From Cymbidium sinense (taxonomy: Eukaryota; Streptophyta; Magnoliopsida; Asparagales; Orchidaceae), in assembly GCA_021442155.1 (NCBI GenBank), contig CM038215.1:4364976-4428975 (forward strand): 64,000 nucleotides of DNA. Direction: 5' to 3'. The position numbers were made by a program, and so were the translations under genes. Shown here piece after piece: positions 35,591 to 48,500 of the stretch. The stretch's first letter is position 1. Each line of letters opens with the position of its first letter. Under the pieces are notes generated by a model. The model was not told the DNA's origin and did no database searches. It worked only from the letters and a program-made list of their open reading frames with translations.

Positions 35591-37660
35591 ATTGAGGCTA
35601 ATTATCCACCCATTGAGAAGCATTTAGCTTTAACTTTGCATCCCAAATGATACATCACTACATGCTTCTTCATAAGTGGAAACTTAATCTATAGGATCAA
35701 TCCACCAAAGATATCTCATGATATAGCCGATGCTATTCATAAGCATGATGGTCCATGATCCTCGTAGTTTGACATTACCTTTGTACCTCCGCAAAGGAAA
35801 GGATAAGCTGCCAGCATTTCTTAGTAGCACACCACTTTGCCGACTCTCCACTTACGATGATCTCCATGAACAAATCATGAACTTAGGGGATACTAACATT
35901 CACCACCGGGAGATGTACTTTGATATGTGACTTCCTCTCAAAGATGATAAGAACCATAATCTATAATTCCATGAAAGGTAGGATCGCCTTAACTCTAGAA
36001 TGTGATGTGATGAGATTCTCATATCATCTATCCAATCCTTGCACCAACAACGAAGCTAAATATGAGGATCTAATTATCGATCTGGAGTTAGCTGTTACTC
36101 TATGCATCCAGAACATCAACATCTTCGAGGATTCTCAGCTAGTTATCAACCAAATTGTTGGGTCTTATAAGGTTATAAAGCCCAAGCTCTATCACTACCA
36201 CAAATACACCATAGAGTTATTGGCCCAAATCCTAGAGGTTATCATTTATAAGATTCCTTGAGGAGAGAATGACATAGTGTATGCTTTAGCCAACTTGCTA
36301 AGGAGTTGCCACATTCGGAGTATGACTCCATATCAATAAAGGTCTAAAATAGACAAGTCTTATTTCATAATAATATTGAAATCATCAAAAAGTATTCTCT
36401 TGAAGGGGAGGTTTCCATTGCTAAGAAGTGCGAGGAGTTAGATTGGAGGAAACTGTTCACGGATTACCTAAATAAGGGAAAACCATCTCAAGAGAAGTCC
36501 CAAGCCTATCAAATGAAGCAGAGAGAACTTTCCTACACTCTTGTGGATGGTGTCTTATATCGGTGGTCTTTTGATCATATGTGGTTACATTATTTAGACA
36601 AGCACGAAACCCATATGATTGTGAGACTAGGATACCACTGACCATCGATGATCAAAGATTGCATGGAAATAGCTAGGCAATGCCACTAATGTCAAATACA
36701 CGGTGTGGTCCTACACTAACCACCCAACATTCTACATCCTAGATTGGCCTCATAGGCATTCGAGTGTACAGATATAGTGGGTCATTGATCCTTCTTCTTC
36801 CAAGGGTCATCGGTTCATCTTAGCTACTACGACTACTTTTCCAAATGGGTGAAGGTGATTTCGCCCAGAGAGATCACAGCTTAGCATGTGCTCCAATTTT
36901 TAGAAACCATATCATATAGGTTTGGAGTGCCTCGATGAATTATATCTGATAATGGTTCTACATTCAAGAGCACTGAGATCAACAATTTTACCCAGAGACA
37001 CAGCATAGATTGGAGATATTCTACCATCAACAACCTGAGGGAAAACATCATAGCAGAATCCATCAACAAAATTTTCAGCCACATACTAAAGAAGACACTC
37101 GACAACAATAAGCAACAGTAGCATGAGAAGTTAGTTAAAGCCTTGTGGGCCTACCGCACCATATATAGAACTTCAACTCAATCTACTCCTTTCTCCTTAG
37201 TGTATCGCTATTCTACCATTAGAAGTCCAACTCCCATCACTAAGGTTAGTTGTGGCAAGTAAGATCACAATAGAGTAGAACGCCATGTTAAAGAGCTCAA
37301 AATTTGGAGGAGAGATGCTTGAGGGCATGCAAAATGTTGAGTTGTACAAAGCTAAAATGATTCAAGCTCACAACATGTTGTCTGCCCCTAGAGCTTTTCA
37401 AGGCTTATTCTAAGGACATCAATTATTGTCCATCAAAAGATGGGAGGCAAGTTTGAACCCACATAGAAGGCTCTTTTCCATAGAGAAGGCTTACCAAGGA
37501 GGATTTTATCACTTATCGGCCATAAGGGAGAGCACCAATGCTTCCAATCAATGGGCTCTACTTAAAGAAATATTATAAATCATGTTTGAAAATAATTATC
37601 ATCAATAAAAAAATTTATTATGAATTCAATCTCTTTCATGTTGAAAGTATTCTTGTTTAA
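35591..37660 (+). pseudogene. Ty3/gypsy pol fragment, copy B (RNase H to integrase)
   Basis: It starts abruptly at ttgaggctaattatccaccc, matching copy A from about 12,178, so RT and most of the first RNase H are missing. 35,920-36,261 holds the second RNase H: CTNNEAKYEDLIIDLELA and FEDSQLVINQIVGSYKVI, with conserved acidic residues visible. The integrase follows: DGVLYRWSFDHMW near 36,546, WVKVISPREITA near 36,847, and the SDNGSTFKST region near 36,945. Numerous stops. The left junction lies in the anchor of a T-rich module (aattaagtaaatt, 35,578-35,590). Antisense frames at 36,457-37,108 are shadows. Confidence 0.85.
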
Positions 37661-39318
37661 TCTTCCATGATGTGTTTAGGGTGGGTGTAAAGAACCCGAG
37701 TGGCATCCTATCCTTCATCGACAAAGCACAAACAACATAAACATATAAAACAAACACATATGTTTTATCTCGGGCTACTCTTAGTTGAGATATCATCCCA
37801 GTGGCACTCACTCAGTAGCTGCTCTAGGTTTGGCTGACGTGATACCCTGGTAGTGTGTCAGCCTAGTGATCTTATTACTTTGGAGGAAGTAAATATGCTA
37901 CGCTTTCCTTCCTTACTTGAAAACTACACAATGATGAGTGCCTTGTTAGGTTTGTAAGCCTTATTGCATGGTTGGTAAGCTACCTCATGTTGCCTTCATT
38001 TAAGATGATGTGAGTCTGCTACGCTTTCTTCTTAGATTAGCCTTCGTTCATTGACTTGGTCGTGTAGATTTGAGGTTTAGGATAAGTCCCCTAGAGACTC
38101 CTTCCATCCTGATTACTTTAGGTCTGGGTCCAGTCCTTCCTCTGGGCTTATCTCTTAACAGTCGCTCTAGCTCAGATAGCATCTGTCCCACTGACGATTG
38201 ACTATTCTGATGAACAGTTATGCTAAAAAATTTGTAGGCCTACATGCTTTCTTTCCAGATTAATCATTTCACACAGATGAGCACCTTAGGTTGGTTGGTT
38301 CTCACTATACTGACGGATACACCACTCATATTGATGGATACACCTTAGGTTGGTTTGGTCTCACACCTTAGGATACACCACTCATGGTAGATGTAAGTCT
38401 GCTACACTTTCTCCTTTAGTTGGCCATTGTACACCTATAATTTTCTAGGGTCCAGGATAACACCCCTTGTAGCACCTCTCCTATGGGCACTATATTTAGC
38501 TCACATCCTTTATGACCCCATTTAGACACTACCATGGTTACTATCGGATTGAAAAGTTCGCATTTCCTAGTAACTATCCATGTGGTTGGAGAATCTGTCC
38601 TGTGGATGTGTATCTTCTCCCTTGATCCAGTAAATCTAAGATAAGTCAAGGCTGACATAGCCCCTTCACAATGTGACCCCTCGCACACCAACAGGGTCCA
38701 TGCAAACATATAAACAAAAAATATATTCCCTTGTCGATTAGGAGGACACCCCTAGAGGTACCATTTCTTAAGCAGGTATCCTATCTTTAGGCGATAGCAA
38801 AACTGTTTAGGAATCACCGACTACTCTTGAGTTGATATAAGTACCCAAAGGACATTCACTCAAGAGCCCCCAGTCAAGTTCAATTTGTTATGCATCCAAC
38901 AGGTCACCCCAACGGTTGTTCCTCGCTTAAGAAGATGTAAGTCTGCTATGCCTTATTCCTAACAAATTCGTAGCACAATGAAAGGCAAACCATTAGGTTG
39001 GCTAGACCTACCCTACAGTAGGTTGACTACCCCTTTGGACTTGTAAACCTGAGATAGGTCAAGGCTGATATAGCCTCTTCTTAGTGGCTCCATTGCACAC
39101 CGACATGGTCCATACATTAACTCAGATTAAATTAAACCCAATCTGATTTTCTTAGTGGTGTTAACTCATACCCTTCTCCCTAGTGGAGCCCCAAATCATA
39201 TATAAACAAGTCAAGCAAACAAATGAAATTCAAAATTAACCTCCCCAGTGGAGCCAAATTAAAGCAACTCCCCTAGTAGAGTCTAAATCAAAGAAATCTA
39301 ACCAAACTCTTTTCCCCA
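37661..39318 (+). other. Post-integrase region, copy B
   Basis: It is collinear with copy A from about 14,340 to 16,370, including the gatgtaagtctgctatgcc word (near 38,935) and taggttggttggttctcac near 38,290. Non-coding; the antisense frames at 37,626-37,811 and 38,416-38,709 are chance. Confidence 0.75.
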
Positions 39319-40432
39319 GTGGATACAACCCCAAATAAATCTACGAAATCAAACTCAAACCCAAATCCCCAATGGATAGCCCGAACCTACTTCCTTAGTG
39401 GAAGGTTAATATACCCAATCCCCTATGGACTCAAGCCAATATCTCACTAGATATACCTCCACATAAACTAAAACAAAATAAATTAAAGTCAATTTGATCT
39501 TAATCTCATGGATTATAGATTCTTATCCCAAGGGGTCTTCATTTCACAAGTCATATAATAAAGTCAACTTCAAACCTTATCCCCAATAGATTTTCTTCTT
39601 CTATTCCCTCGATATAGAGCCCTCACATGTCATGTCCAGCTCATGTGTGATCCCATAGCGGATCTCCCTCCATGTCCTTAACATGGAATTCTCAAAAAAT
39701 CTTATTTATTCTCTTATGCACACTTTTAATACTTAAACCGAAAGCGTAACAATGTATTCGTTCAAATTACATCATTTTAACATTATAATAATCATTTTAT
39801 AATTTTTGACGGTGCAAGCTCAAAGAAACTATATCATGCTAAACATATTATAGTATGAATTGACACACTATATTAGTGGATACATCCCCAAACAAATCTA
39901 TGGAATTAAACTCACCCCAATCCTAGAGATAGCCCAACCTTCTTTCACGGTGGAAGGTTCATTTACTGCTCCTAGTGAACTAAAAGCCCATATCTATGAG
40001 ATATGACTCCACATAAATTAAAACAAAATAAATTAAAGTTGATACAATCTTAATCCCTAGTGGATTATAGATTCTTCTCCCCAACAGATCTTCTTCCACA
40101 AATCATATAATCAAATCAACTTCAAACCTTATCCCCAATAGATTTTCTTCTTCTATTTCCTCGACATAGACCCCTCAGATGTCATGTCCAGTGCATGTGT
40201 GATTCCCTAGCAGATCTCACTCCATGTCCTTGATATGGAATTCTCATCAAATCTTATTTCTTCTCTTATGCACACTTTTAATACTTCAACCAAAAGCCTA
40301 ACAATTTATTCATTCAAATTTCATCATCCTAACATTGTAATCAACATTTTATGATTTATGATGGTGCAAGCTCAAACTAACTATACAATATCATGCTAAA
40401 CATATTATAGTGTGAATTAACACACTATATTA
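39319..40432 (+). repeat. Tandem duplication of ~557 bp specific to copy B
   Basis: Unit 1 is 39,319-39,875 and unit 2 39,876-40,432, each beginning with gtggatacaaccccaaa or gtggatacatccccaaa and ending with cacactatatta. Copies A (16,371-16,929) and C have the segment only once. It covers the end of the post-integrase region and the start of the satellite. Confidence 0.85.
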
Positions 40433-41180
40433 TATTATAATATATGATGTTATATTAAAATTTGTTGTAATATAATATATTGTCTAACATTACACCTCAT
40501 TAGAATCACTCAAAAAGAACAAATAACAAAACATTCTCAAAATATGAATAATGTTCATTTTGGATGCAAAATTATTATTTTTCTTTTAGAAATGCTACAA
40601 AATAGCTTAATTTTGGTGTTACTTCTTGGTGTGTGCTATGAATTTGGGCAAATTCTTCTATCTAAACATTCAAATTAACATTTTATGTTAGTTTTGACCC
40701 AATGTATTATAACAAAAGTAAAGCATACAAAAATGTACAATAACATTTAGTAGCACACCACCACATTCATAAATTTGTGAAGTTTTATTAATATGTTCAT
40801 TATATCTTAATATGCTTTCATGTAATATATTATCTTAGATTACGCCTTAAAATGAATCACTTTAAGAAAAAAATTTATCAAATTTGGTTGAAAAATGAAT
40901 AATTATTTTTGATGCAAAATTCCATTCTTTTGATTAAATGACACACCATAGCACACCCCCAATGATGTTCCCTAAAGCTTACCTTAAATTTGGCCAAATC
41001 CCATCATCTCAGCCTATAAATCAAAATTTTTATGAATTATACCATTACAAACTCTACTACATCATATTATAACAAACTAAAATATGCTAAAAAAACAAGT
41101 AGTAATACAAAATAGTACACTATAATGCATGATGCTACACTATGTTATGGTACCCTATATAATGCTACACTATGAATTAT
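40433..41180 (+). repeat. ~350-bp satellite, copy B, truncated
   Basis: It is collinear with copy A from about 16,930 to 17,655: gaatttgggcaaattc near 40,638 and aaatttggccaaatccc near 40,986. It breaks off near 41,165-41,180 (ctacactatgaattatgcc) directly into T-rich telomere-like sequence, without the 18,251-18,398 junction. Confidence 0.8.
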
Positions 41181-42928
41181 GCCTTTATTTTTTTAGTTTA
41201 GGCTTAAGTTTATTTTATTTTTATTTTAGGTTTAGGTTTTTATTTAGTTTTTATTTTATTTTATTTTTTATTTTTAGTTTTTATTCTATTTTAGTTTTTT
41301 ATTCTTAAGTTTAATTTATTTTTTTAGTTTAGTTAAGGTTTTTATTTATTTTTTCATTTTATTTTTATTTGATTATTTTATTTCATTTTAAAGTTTAGGT
41401 TTTTCTTTTATTTTATTTTTAATTTATTTAGGTTTAGGTTTTTTTATTTATTTTATTTTTAGGTTTTATTTAGTTTTGATTTAGGCTTTTAGGGTTTTGG
41501 GGTTTAGGGTTTAGGGTTTAGGGTTTAGGGTTTATGGTCTGAGGTTTAGGGTTTAGGGCATAGCATATTCTTTAGGGTTTATGGTTTTAGGGTTTAGGGC
41601 TCATTAGCCAGTGTCAGTTTAGGGTTTGGGTCAGGCTTTATGGTTTAGGCTCTGGGTTTAGGGTCCAAGTTTTAGTCCAGGGTTTGTGGATTAGTGGGTT
41701 TAGGATTAAAGTTTTAGGGTTTATGGTTTATATTTTGGTTTAGGGTTAGGTTAGAGGTTTAGGTTTAGTGGGTTAGTTTAGGCCTAGGATTTAGGGTTTA
41801 GGGTTTTTATGGTTTAGGGTTTAGGATTGTAGGTTTAGGGTTTAGGATTTTTTTTAAAGAATTAAGTAAACCATTAGGTTTAGGTTTATTTAGTTTATTC
41901 ATTAATTATTTTAGTTTATTATATTTTTTATTTTTATTTTTTATTTTTATTTAGTTTGGTTTATTTATTTTAGGTTTCAGTTTATATTTTTTTTTTAGTT
42001 TAGTTTTTTTTTTAAGGTTGATGTTTTATTTTATATTTTTAGGTTTAAGTTTATGTTTAGGTTTTTATTTTATATTTTTAGGTTTAGGTTTTAGGTTTTT
42101 ATTTTATGTTTATTTTTAGGCTTTATTTTTTAGTTTAAGTTTAGGTTTATTTTTAGTTTATTTTATTTTATTTAGTTTAGGATTTAAGTTTAATTCATTT
42201 TAGGTTTACATTTAGGTTTTCTTTATTTTAGTTTAGTTTATTTTAGTTCAGGTTTAGATTTATTTTATTTTATTTTTTTAGGTTTAATTTTTTTTAGTTT
42301 AGGGTTTAGGTTTTATTTTTTATTTATTTTTCAATTTATTTTTTAGGTTTAGGTTTTTATTTAGTTTTTATTTTATTATATTTTAGGTTTATTTTATTTT
42401 TATTTTATGTTCACTTTTTAATTTATTTAGGTTTCTTATTTTAAGTTTATTTTATTTTTTTTTGTTTATTTTATGTTTTATTTATTATTTTTTTAGTTTT
42501 TATTTTTTTTTTAAGTTGAGGTTTAGGTTTAGGTTTTTGTTTAGGTTTTTATTGTATTTTAGTTTAGGTTTTTTTATTTATTTTATTTCTAGGAATTATT
42601 TAGTTTAGCTGTTTTAGGTTGTGGTTTAGGCTCAGGGTTTAGTGGTAGGTGAGTGACCAGGGTCTGATAGGGAGTTTAGGATTTAGGTTTAGGGTTTAGG
42701 GTTTAGGGATTTAGGGAGTTTAGGGTTTAGTGGTTGGGAGTTTAGAGGTTTAGGAGTTTAGAGTGTGGCTTAGTGGTGGGTTTAGGGTTTTAGAATTTAG
42801 GGTTTAAGGTTTAGGGTTTAGAGTTTCAGGTTTAGGGTTTAGGGTTTTTAGGGTTAAGGGTTTAGGGTTAAGGGTTTAGGTTTTAGGTCTAGGGTTCACA
42901 TCGTAGTTTAGGGTTTAGGGTTAAGAAT

Positions 42929-43392
42929 TTTTTTTAATAGAGAACAAATTCAGATTCAATATTTATTCTTATTAATTTTATCAACCAAGTAACACACCAA
43001 GTTTTCTAAGAAACAAATGATGACATAGATAAAAAATGAGCATGCATAGAGCAAATCAAAAACCCTAGATAACTAGAACCATCTCTACTATAAAGACACA
43101 GTTTTACAAGTAGTAGATCGGATCGATCTTTCTTCAGTTTCTCTAGTTCCCATCAAAACCACTCTGTCCTCTCGAGTAATTAGATCCACCATCATATCCC
43201 CGATCTCTCCCTCCACCACCACCATAGTTGTAACCTCCATCACTTCCAAAACCACCACTACTTTGACCACCACCTCCAGATCCCCCTCCACCACTGCGAT
43301 AATCACCACCTCTGCCTTCGCCTGCACAACGAGATCAAGACTGAGCCTAGTTGACGGTGATATTCCTGCCATCAAGGTTCGGCTCATTCTTA
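42929..43392 (-). pseudogene. Glycine-rich RNA-binding protein 3' fragment, copy 6
   Basis: The extent is the same as the other copies. On the minus strand the RRM end (LDGRNITVN) lies near 43,345-43,378 and the glycine-rich tail runs to about 43,140, where the Trp codon is TAG. The open minus frame 43,088-43,387 is shifted relative to the original protein. Left end: a run of eight T on +, then aatagagaac. Confidence 0.8.
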
Positions 43393-44344
43393 AAGTTTAG
43401 GTTTAGGTTTAGGTTTATTAGGTTTATTGTTTAGGTTTATTTTTTAATTTATTTAGTTACTTTAGTTAGTGGGGTTGTGGTTTAGGGTTTAGGTTTGGTT
43501 TAGGTACAATTTAGGGTTCCACTGCAAGGTTTAGGGGGGGCAGTATTAGGTTTAGTTAGTTAACGATTAGGTTTAGGGTTTTAGGGGTTTAGGGTAGGAT
43601 TTATGGTTTAAGATAGGTTATGAGAGGCTCACTGTGCAGGTTTAAGGTTGTAGGTTTAGAGTTTAGCCATGGTTAGTTTTAGGGTTTAGGTTTAGGGTTA
43701 GGATTTTGTGTTTATGCTTTTTCTAGAATTAAGCAAACCGACAGTTTAGGTTTATTTTAGTTAGACTGGGTGGATCTTAGGTTTAGGATTTTTTTTAGGG
43801 TTTAGGGTTTATGGTTAATTTTATGGTTTATGGTTTAGGGTTTAGGGTTTAAGATTTAGGGCTTAGGGTTTAGGGTTTAGGGTTTTATTTTAGGTTTAGT
43901 TTTTATTTTATTTTATTTTTTGGTTTAGGTTTAGGTTTAGGTTTAAGTTTAGGTTTAGGTTTTAGTTTAAGTTTTAATTTTATTTTATTTTATATTTTAT
44001 TTTGGTTTAGGTTTTTTTATTTATTTTATTTTTTAGGTTCTATTTCATTTAGGTTTAAGTTTTTAGCTTTACATGGTTTAGGGTTTGGGGTTAGTTGAGG
44101 GTTTAAGGATTAGGGTTTACGGTTTGGGGTTTTGAGTTTAGGGTTTATGATTTTGCATTTTGGGTTTTAGTTTTAGGGTTTAGGGTGTATGGTTTACCGT
44201 TTAGGGTTTTAGAGTTTAGGGTTTAGAGTTTAAGGTTTTTGGTTTAGGGTTTAGGCTTTAGGGTATTTAGAGTTTAGGGTTTAAGGTTTAGGATTTAGGT
44301 TTTAGGTCTAGGGTTCACATTTTAGTTTAGTGTTTAGAGTTTAG

Positions 44345-44810
44345 GATTTTTTTTAACAGAGAACAAACTCAAATTCAACATTTATTCTTTTCAATTTCAT
44401 CAACAAAGTAACACACCAAGTTTTCTAAGACACAAATGATGACATAGATAAAAATGAGCATGCATAGAGCAAATCAAAAACCCTAGATAACTAGTACCAT
44501 CTCTATTATAAAGGCACACTTTCATAAGCAGGAAATCGGATCGGCCATTCTCTAGTTTCTCCAGTTCCCATCAGGACCAATATGGCCTCTCGAGTAGTTA
44601 GATCCACCATCATATCCCCAATCTCTCCCTTCACCACCACCCATAGCTGTAACCTTTATCACTTTAATAACCACCACTGCTCTGACCACCACCTCTAGAT
44701 CCCCCTCCACCACTGCGATAACCGCTACCTCTGCCTTCACCCACATCGCTAGATCTAAACTAAGCCTAGTTGATGATGATGTTTCTGTAGTCAAGGTTTT
44801 TTCCATTCTT
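44345..44810 (-). pseudogene. Glycine-rich RNA-binding protein 3' fragment, copy 7
   Basis: The minus strand ends GRDWGYDGGSNYSRGHIGPDGNWRN (two residue blocks of this run are clear: GYDGGSNYSRG and GPDGNWRN), stop near 44,552. Trp is TGG. The upstream half is frame-shifted. The tract of eight T at 44,347-44,354 on + marks the 3' UTR end. Confidence 0.8.
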
Positions 44811-45893
44811 AAGGTTTAGGTTTATTAGGTTTAATTTTTTAATTTATTTAGTTACTTTAGCCGTAGGTTTAAAGTTTGGGGTTAGGGTTTATGGTTTAGG
44901 GTTTGGTTTTAGGGTTTAGCATTTAGGGTTCATGGTGTAGGGTTTAGGGTTTTAGGGTCTATGCTTTTAGGGTTTAAGGTTTAGTGTTTAGGGTTTAGAG
45001 TGTATTGTTTAGGGTTTTTTAGGGGTTAGGATCTAGGGTTTAGGGTTTAAGGTTGTAGGTTTAGAGTTAGTTTTAGGGTTTAGGGTTTAGTGTAACTTTT
45101 AGGGTTTAGGGTTTAGGGTTTTTTTTTTAAATTATGTAAACCGGTAGGTTTAGGTTTATTTTGTTTATTTAGTTTAGGGCTTAGGGCTTAGGGTTTAGGG
45201 TTTATAGTTAAGGATTTAGGGTTTATGTGGTTCTTTTAATTAAGCAACCAGATTTAGATTTTATTTTTATTTATTTTACTTTATTTTATTATTTTATTTT
45301 TACATATGTTTATTTTTTCTTTTTATTTTTAGTTTAGTTTATTTATTTTATGTTTATTTATTTTAGTTTAGGTTTTTATTTTAGTTTGTTTTTTAGGTCT
45401 AGGTTTATGTTTAGGTTCATTTTTTAGTTGAGTTTTATTTTTATTTTTTTTTTTAGGTTTAGGTTTTTATTTTATTTTTTTAAGTTTAGGATTTATGCTT
45501 TTATTTTAGGTTTTATTTCTTAGTTTAGGTTTATGTTTATTTTTAGTTTATTTTATTTTATTTGGTTTAGTTTTAATTTTAGGTTTTATTTGTTTTAGTA
45601 TTGTTTATTTTAGTTTAGGTTTAGGTTTATTTTATTTTTTTATTTTATTTTTATTTTATGTTTAGTTTTTTTTTAGTTAAGGGTTTAAGTTTTATTTCTT
45701 ATTTATTTTTAGGTTTATTTTTTAGGTTTTGGTTTTTATTTAGTTTTTATTTTATTTAGGTTTTTATTCTTAGGTTTATTTTAGTTTTTAGTTTAGTTTA
45801 GGTTTTTATTTATTTTATTTTAATTTATTTTAATTAGTTTAATTTTTTTAGTTTTAGATTTAGGTTTTAGTTTAGATTTTTATTTTATTTTGG

Positions 45894-48500
45894 ACTCGAA
45901 TCTTCAACGAACTCTTTCATCAAGTCGAGTGCTATGTCGTTGATCTCGTGATCAAAAGTATAGGAAAGGAAGACTATCTCTTTGACTTGAGAGTAGGTTT
46001 CGAACAGTTAAGATAATTTAACCTCAAAATGAACCCCCTAAAGTATGCCTTCGGAGTAGCTTAAGGGAAGTTCCTCAGGTTTTCTATCTGACACCGAGGA
46101 ATCGAAATTGATCCGGAGAAGATCAATGCGATATTAGAAATGCCACCCCCTAAAAGTTAAACTCAACTCAAATCATTCCAATGGTGGTTGGTGTATCAAA
46201 GACGCTTTATATCCAACCTATCGAGAAGATGTCAGCCATTCTCAACACTTGTCAAAAAGGATGTCATGTTCAAGTGGGATGACAAGTATGAGCATGCCTT
46301 CGAAGACATCAAGCATTACTTGATGATGCTGCCAGTTTTAGCAGCCTCTATCCTGGTCAAGCCACTCATACTTTACACTACTGCATTAGATGACTCCCTT
46401 GGTCCTTTGTTGACCCAAGCCAATGTTGAAGGGAAGGAAAATATACTACTACCTCAGCCATTGTCTAATCCCTACTGAGGCTAATTATCCACCCATTTAG
46501 AAGCATTGCCTAGCTTTAATCTTTGCATCCCAAAAGCTACTGCACTGCATGCTTCTTCATAAGGTGAACTTAATCTCTAAGATCAATCCACTATAGTATC
46601 TCATGACATGGCCGACGCTATCTGGATGGTTGGCATGAAGGTCCATGATCCTCTCACAGTTTGACATAACCTTCGTACCCCTCTATGCGGTGAAAGGACA
46701 AGTGCTAGCAGATTTCTTAGCAGCACACCCAATTCTTGCTGACTCTCCGCTTAGTGTAGGAATAGTTCTCTTAACTCTAGACCGTGATGTGATGAGATTC
46801 TAATATCATCTATCTAATCCTTGCACCAACAATGCAATAGAATATGAGGCTCTGATTGTCGGTCTGAAGTTAGTCGTTAGTCTAAGAATCCATAAAATTA
46901 ACATCTTCGCAGATTTTCAACTAATTATCAACCAAATCACTAGGTCCTATAAGGTTATAAAGCCCAAGCTCCATCACTACCAAAAGTATATCATGGTGTT
47001 GTTGGCCCAAATCCTAGAGGTTACCATTTATAAGATTCCTCATGGAGAGAATGTCGTAGCATATGCTTTAGCCAAGCTAGCTAACCATATAAATAAAGGT
47101 CCAAAATATTTAAGTCTTATCTTTTATTGATATTGAACTCATCAAAAAGTACTCTCTTAAATGGGAGGTTACCATTGCCAAGAAGGATGAGGAGTTAGAT
47201 TGGACGAAACATTCATGGATTACCTAAATAAAGGCAAACTACCTCAAGAGAAGTCACATGCTCATCAATGAAGCAGAGAGCACTTTCCTATGCTCTCGTG
47301 GATGGTGTCTTGTACTAATTTTCTTTCGATCATATGTGGTTACGTTGTTTAGACAAGCATGAAGCCCATAAAATTGTGACCGAGGTACACTTAGGATTAT
47401 GTGGAGTCAACCAATCTGGTCCGAAGATGAAAGCCAAGATCAAAAGACTATGATACTACTGGGCATCGATGATAAAAGATTACATAGATATGGTTAGGCG
47501 AGGCCACCAATGTCAAATACATGGTGTGATCCCACACCAACCACCCAACATTCTACATCCTACATTGGCCTCATGGCCATTCGAGTGTTGGGGTATTGAC
47601 ATAATGGGTCTGATTGATCCTACTTTTTTCAAGGTTCATTGGTTCAACTTAGCTGCTACTGACTACTTTTCCAATTGGGTGAAAGTGATTTCTTCTCAGA
47701 TAGGTGACAGTACAACATGTGCTCTAGTTTTTTAGAAACCATATCGTATATAGGTTCAGAGTGCCTTGATGAATTATATCAGATAATGGTACTACATTCA
47801 AGAGCACCGAGATCAAGAACTTTTCTCAGAACCACAACATAGATTGGAGATATTCTACAATCAACTACCTGGGGACAAATAACTTAGCAGCCTTCAATAA
47901 AACTCTCATCCAAATACTAAAGAATATAATAGACAACAAGAAGCGATAGTGGAATGAGTAGTTAGTTGAAGCCTTGTGGGCTCACATATATCTCCAACTT
48001 TCTACTACTCCTTTCTTTAGTGTATGGGTCCAAAGCTGTTCTACCATTAGAAGTCCAACTCCCATCACTAAGGATTACTGTGGGTAGCAAGATCACAATA
48101 GAGTAGAACGCCAAGCCATAGTTAGAAGAGCTTGAAGGTTTGGAGGTTGAGACGCCTGCGGGCATGTCAAAACCTTGACTTTTACAAAACTAAAATGATT
48201 AAAGCTCACAACAAGTTATTTTGTCCTTGAGCTTTTCAAGTAGGAGAGCTTATTTTAGTTCCGAGGAGACAGATTGTTGCCCGTCATAAGATGGGAGGCA
48301 AGTTTAACCCCACTTGGGAAGGCCTTTTGCCATAGAGAAGGCCTACAAATGGAGATCTTATCAGCTTATTAATCATAAGTGAGAGAGACCAATTCTTCCA
48401 ATCAATGGGCTCTACTTAAAAAATATTATAAATCATGTTTGAAAATAATTATCATCAATGAAAATTCTATTTCGAATTCAATCTTTTCCATGTTGAAAGT
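45894..48500 (+). pseudogene. Ty3/gypsy pol fragment, copy C (RT to integrase)
   Basis: It starts within RT at actcgaatcttcaacgaact, matching copy A from about 11,600. Motif C is YVVD at 45,933-45,944, so a catalytic Asp is lost. RNase H: EHAFEDIKHYLMMLPVL and KPLILYTTALDDSLG in the open stretch 46,188-46,478. The second RNase H lacks about 135 bp at 46,754, including its first catalytic Asp. Integrase, 47,469-47,735: HQCQIHGVIPHQPPNILHP, then WPFECWGIDIMGLIDP (first catalytic Asp) and TDYFSNWVKVI; the SDNGTTFKSTEI region is near 47,780. The end NGLYLK is near 48,406. Antisense 47,962-48,165 is a shadow. Confidence 0.88.

Larger units (their letters stand above)
41181..45893 (+). repeat. Telomere-like composite array 2
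   Basis: T-rich modules lie at 41,181-41,485 (partial), 41,856-42,610, 43,900-44,060 (partial) and 45,236-45,893. TTTAGGG-rich stretches lie at 41,485-41,855, 42,611-42,928, 43,393-43,900, 44,060-44,345 and 44,811-45,235. Two GRP fragments are embedded. 41,600-41,780, 42,610-42,790 and 43,440-43,680 are unusually irregular (words such as gtggtgggtttaggg, gaccagggtctgat). The right end is cut by gypsy copy C at 45,894. Confidence 0.85.
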
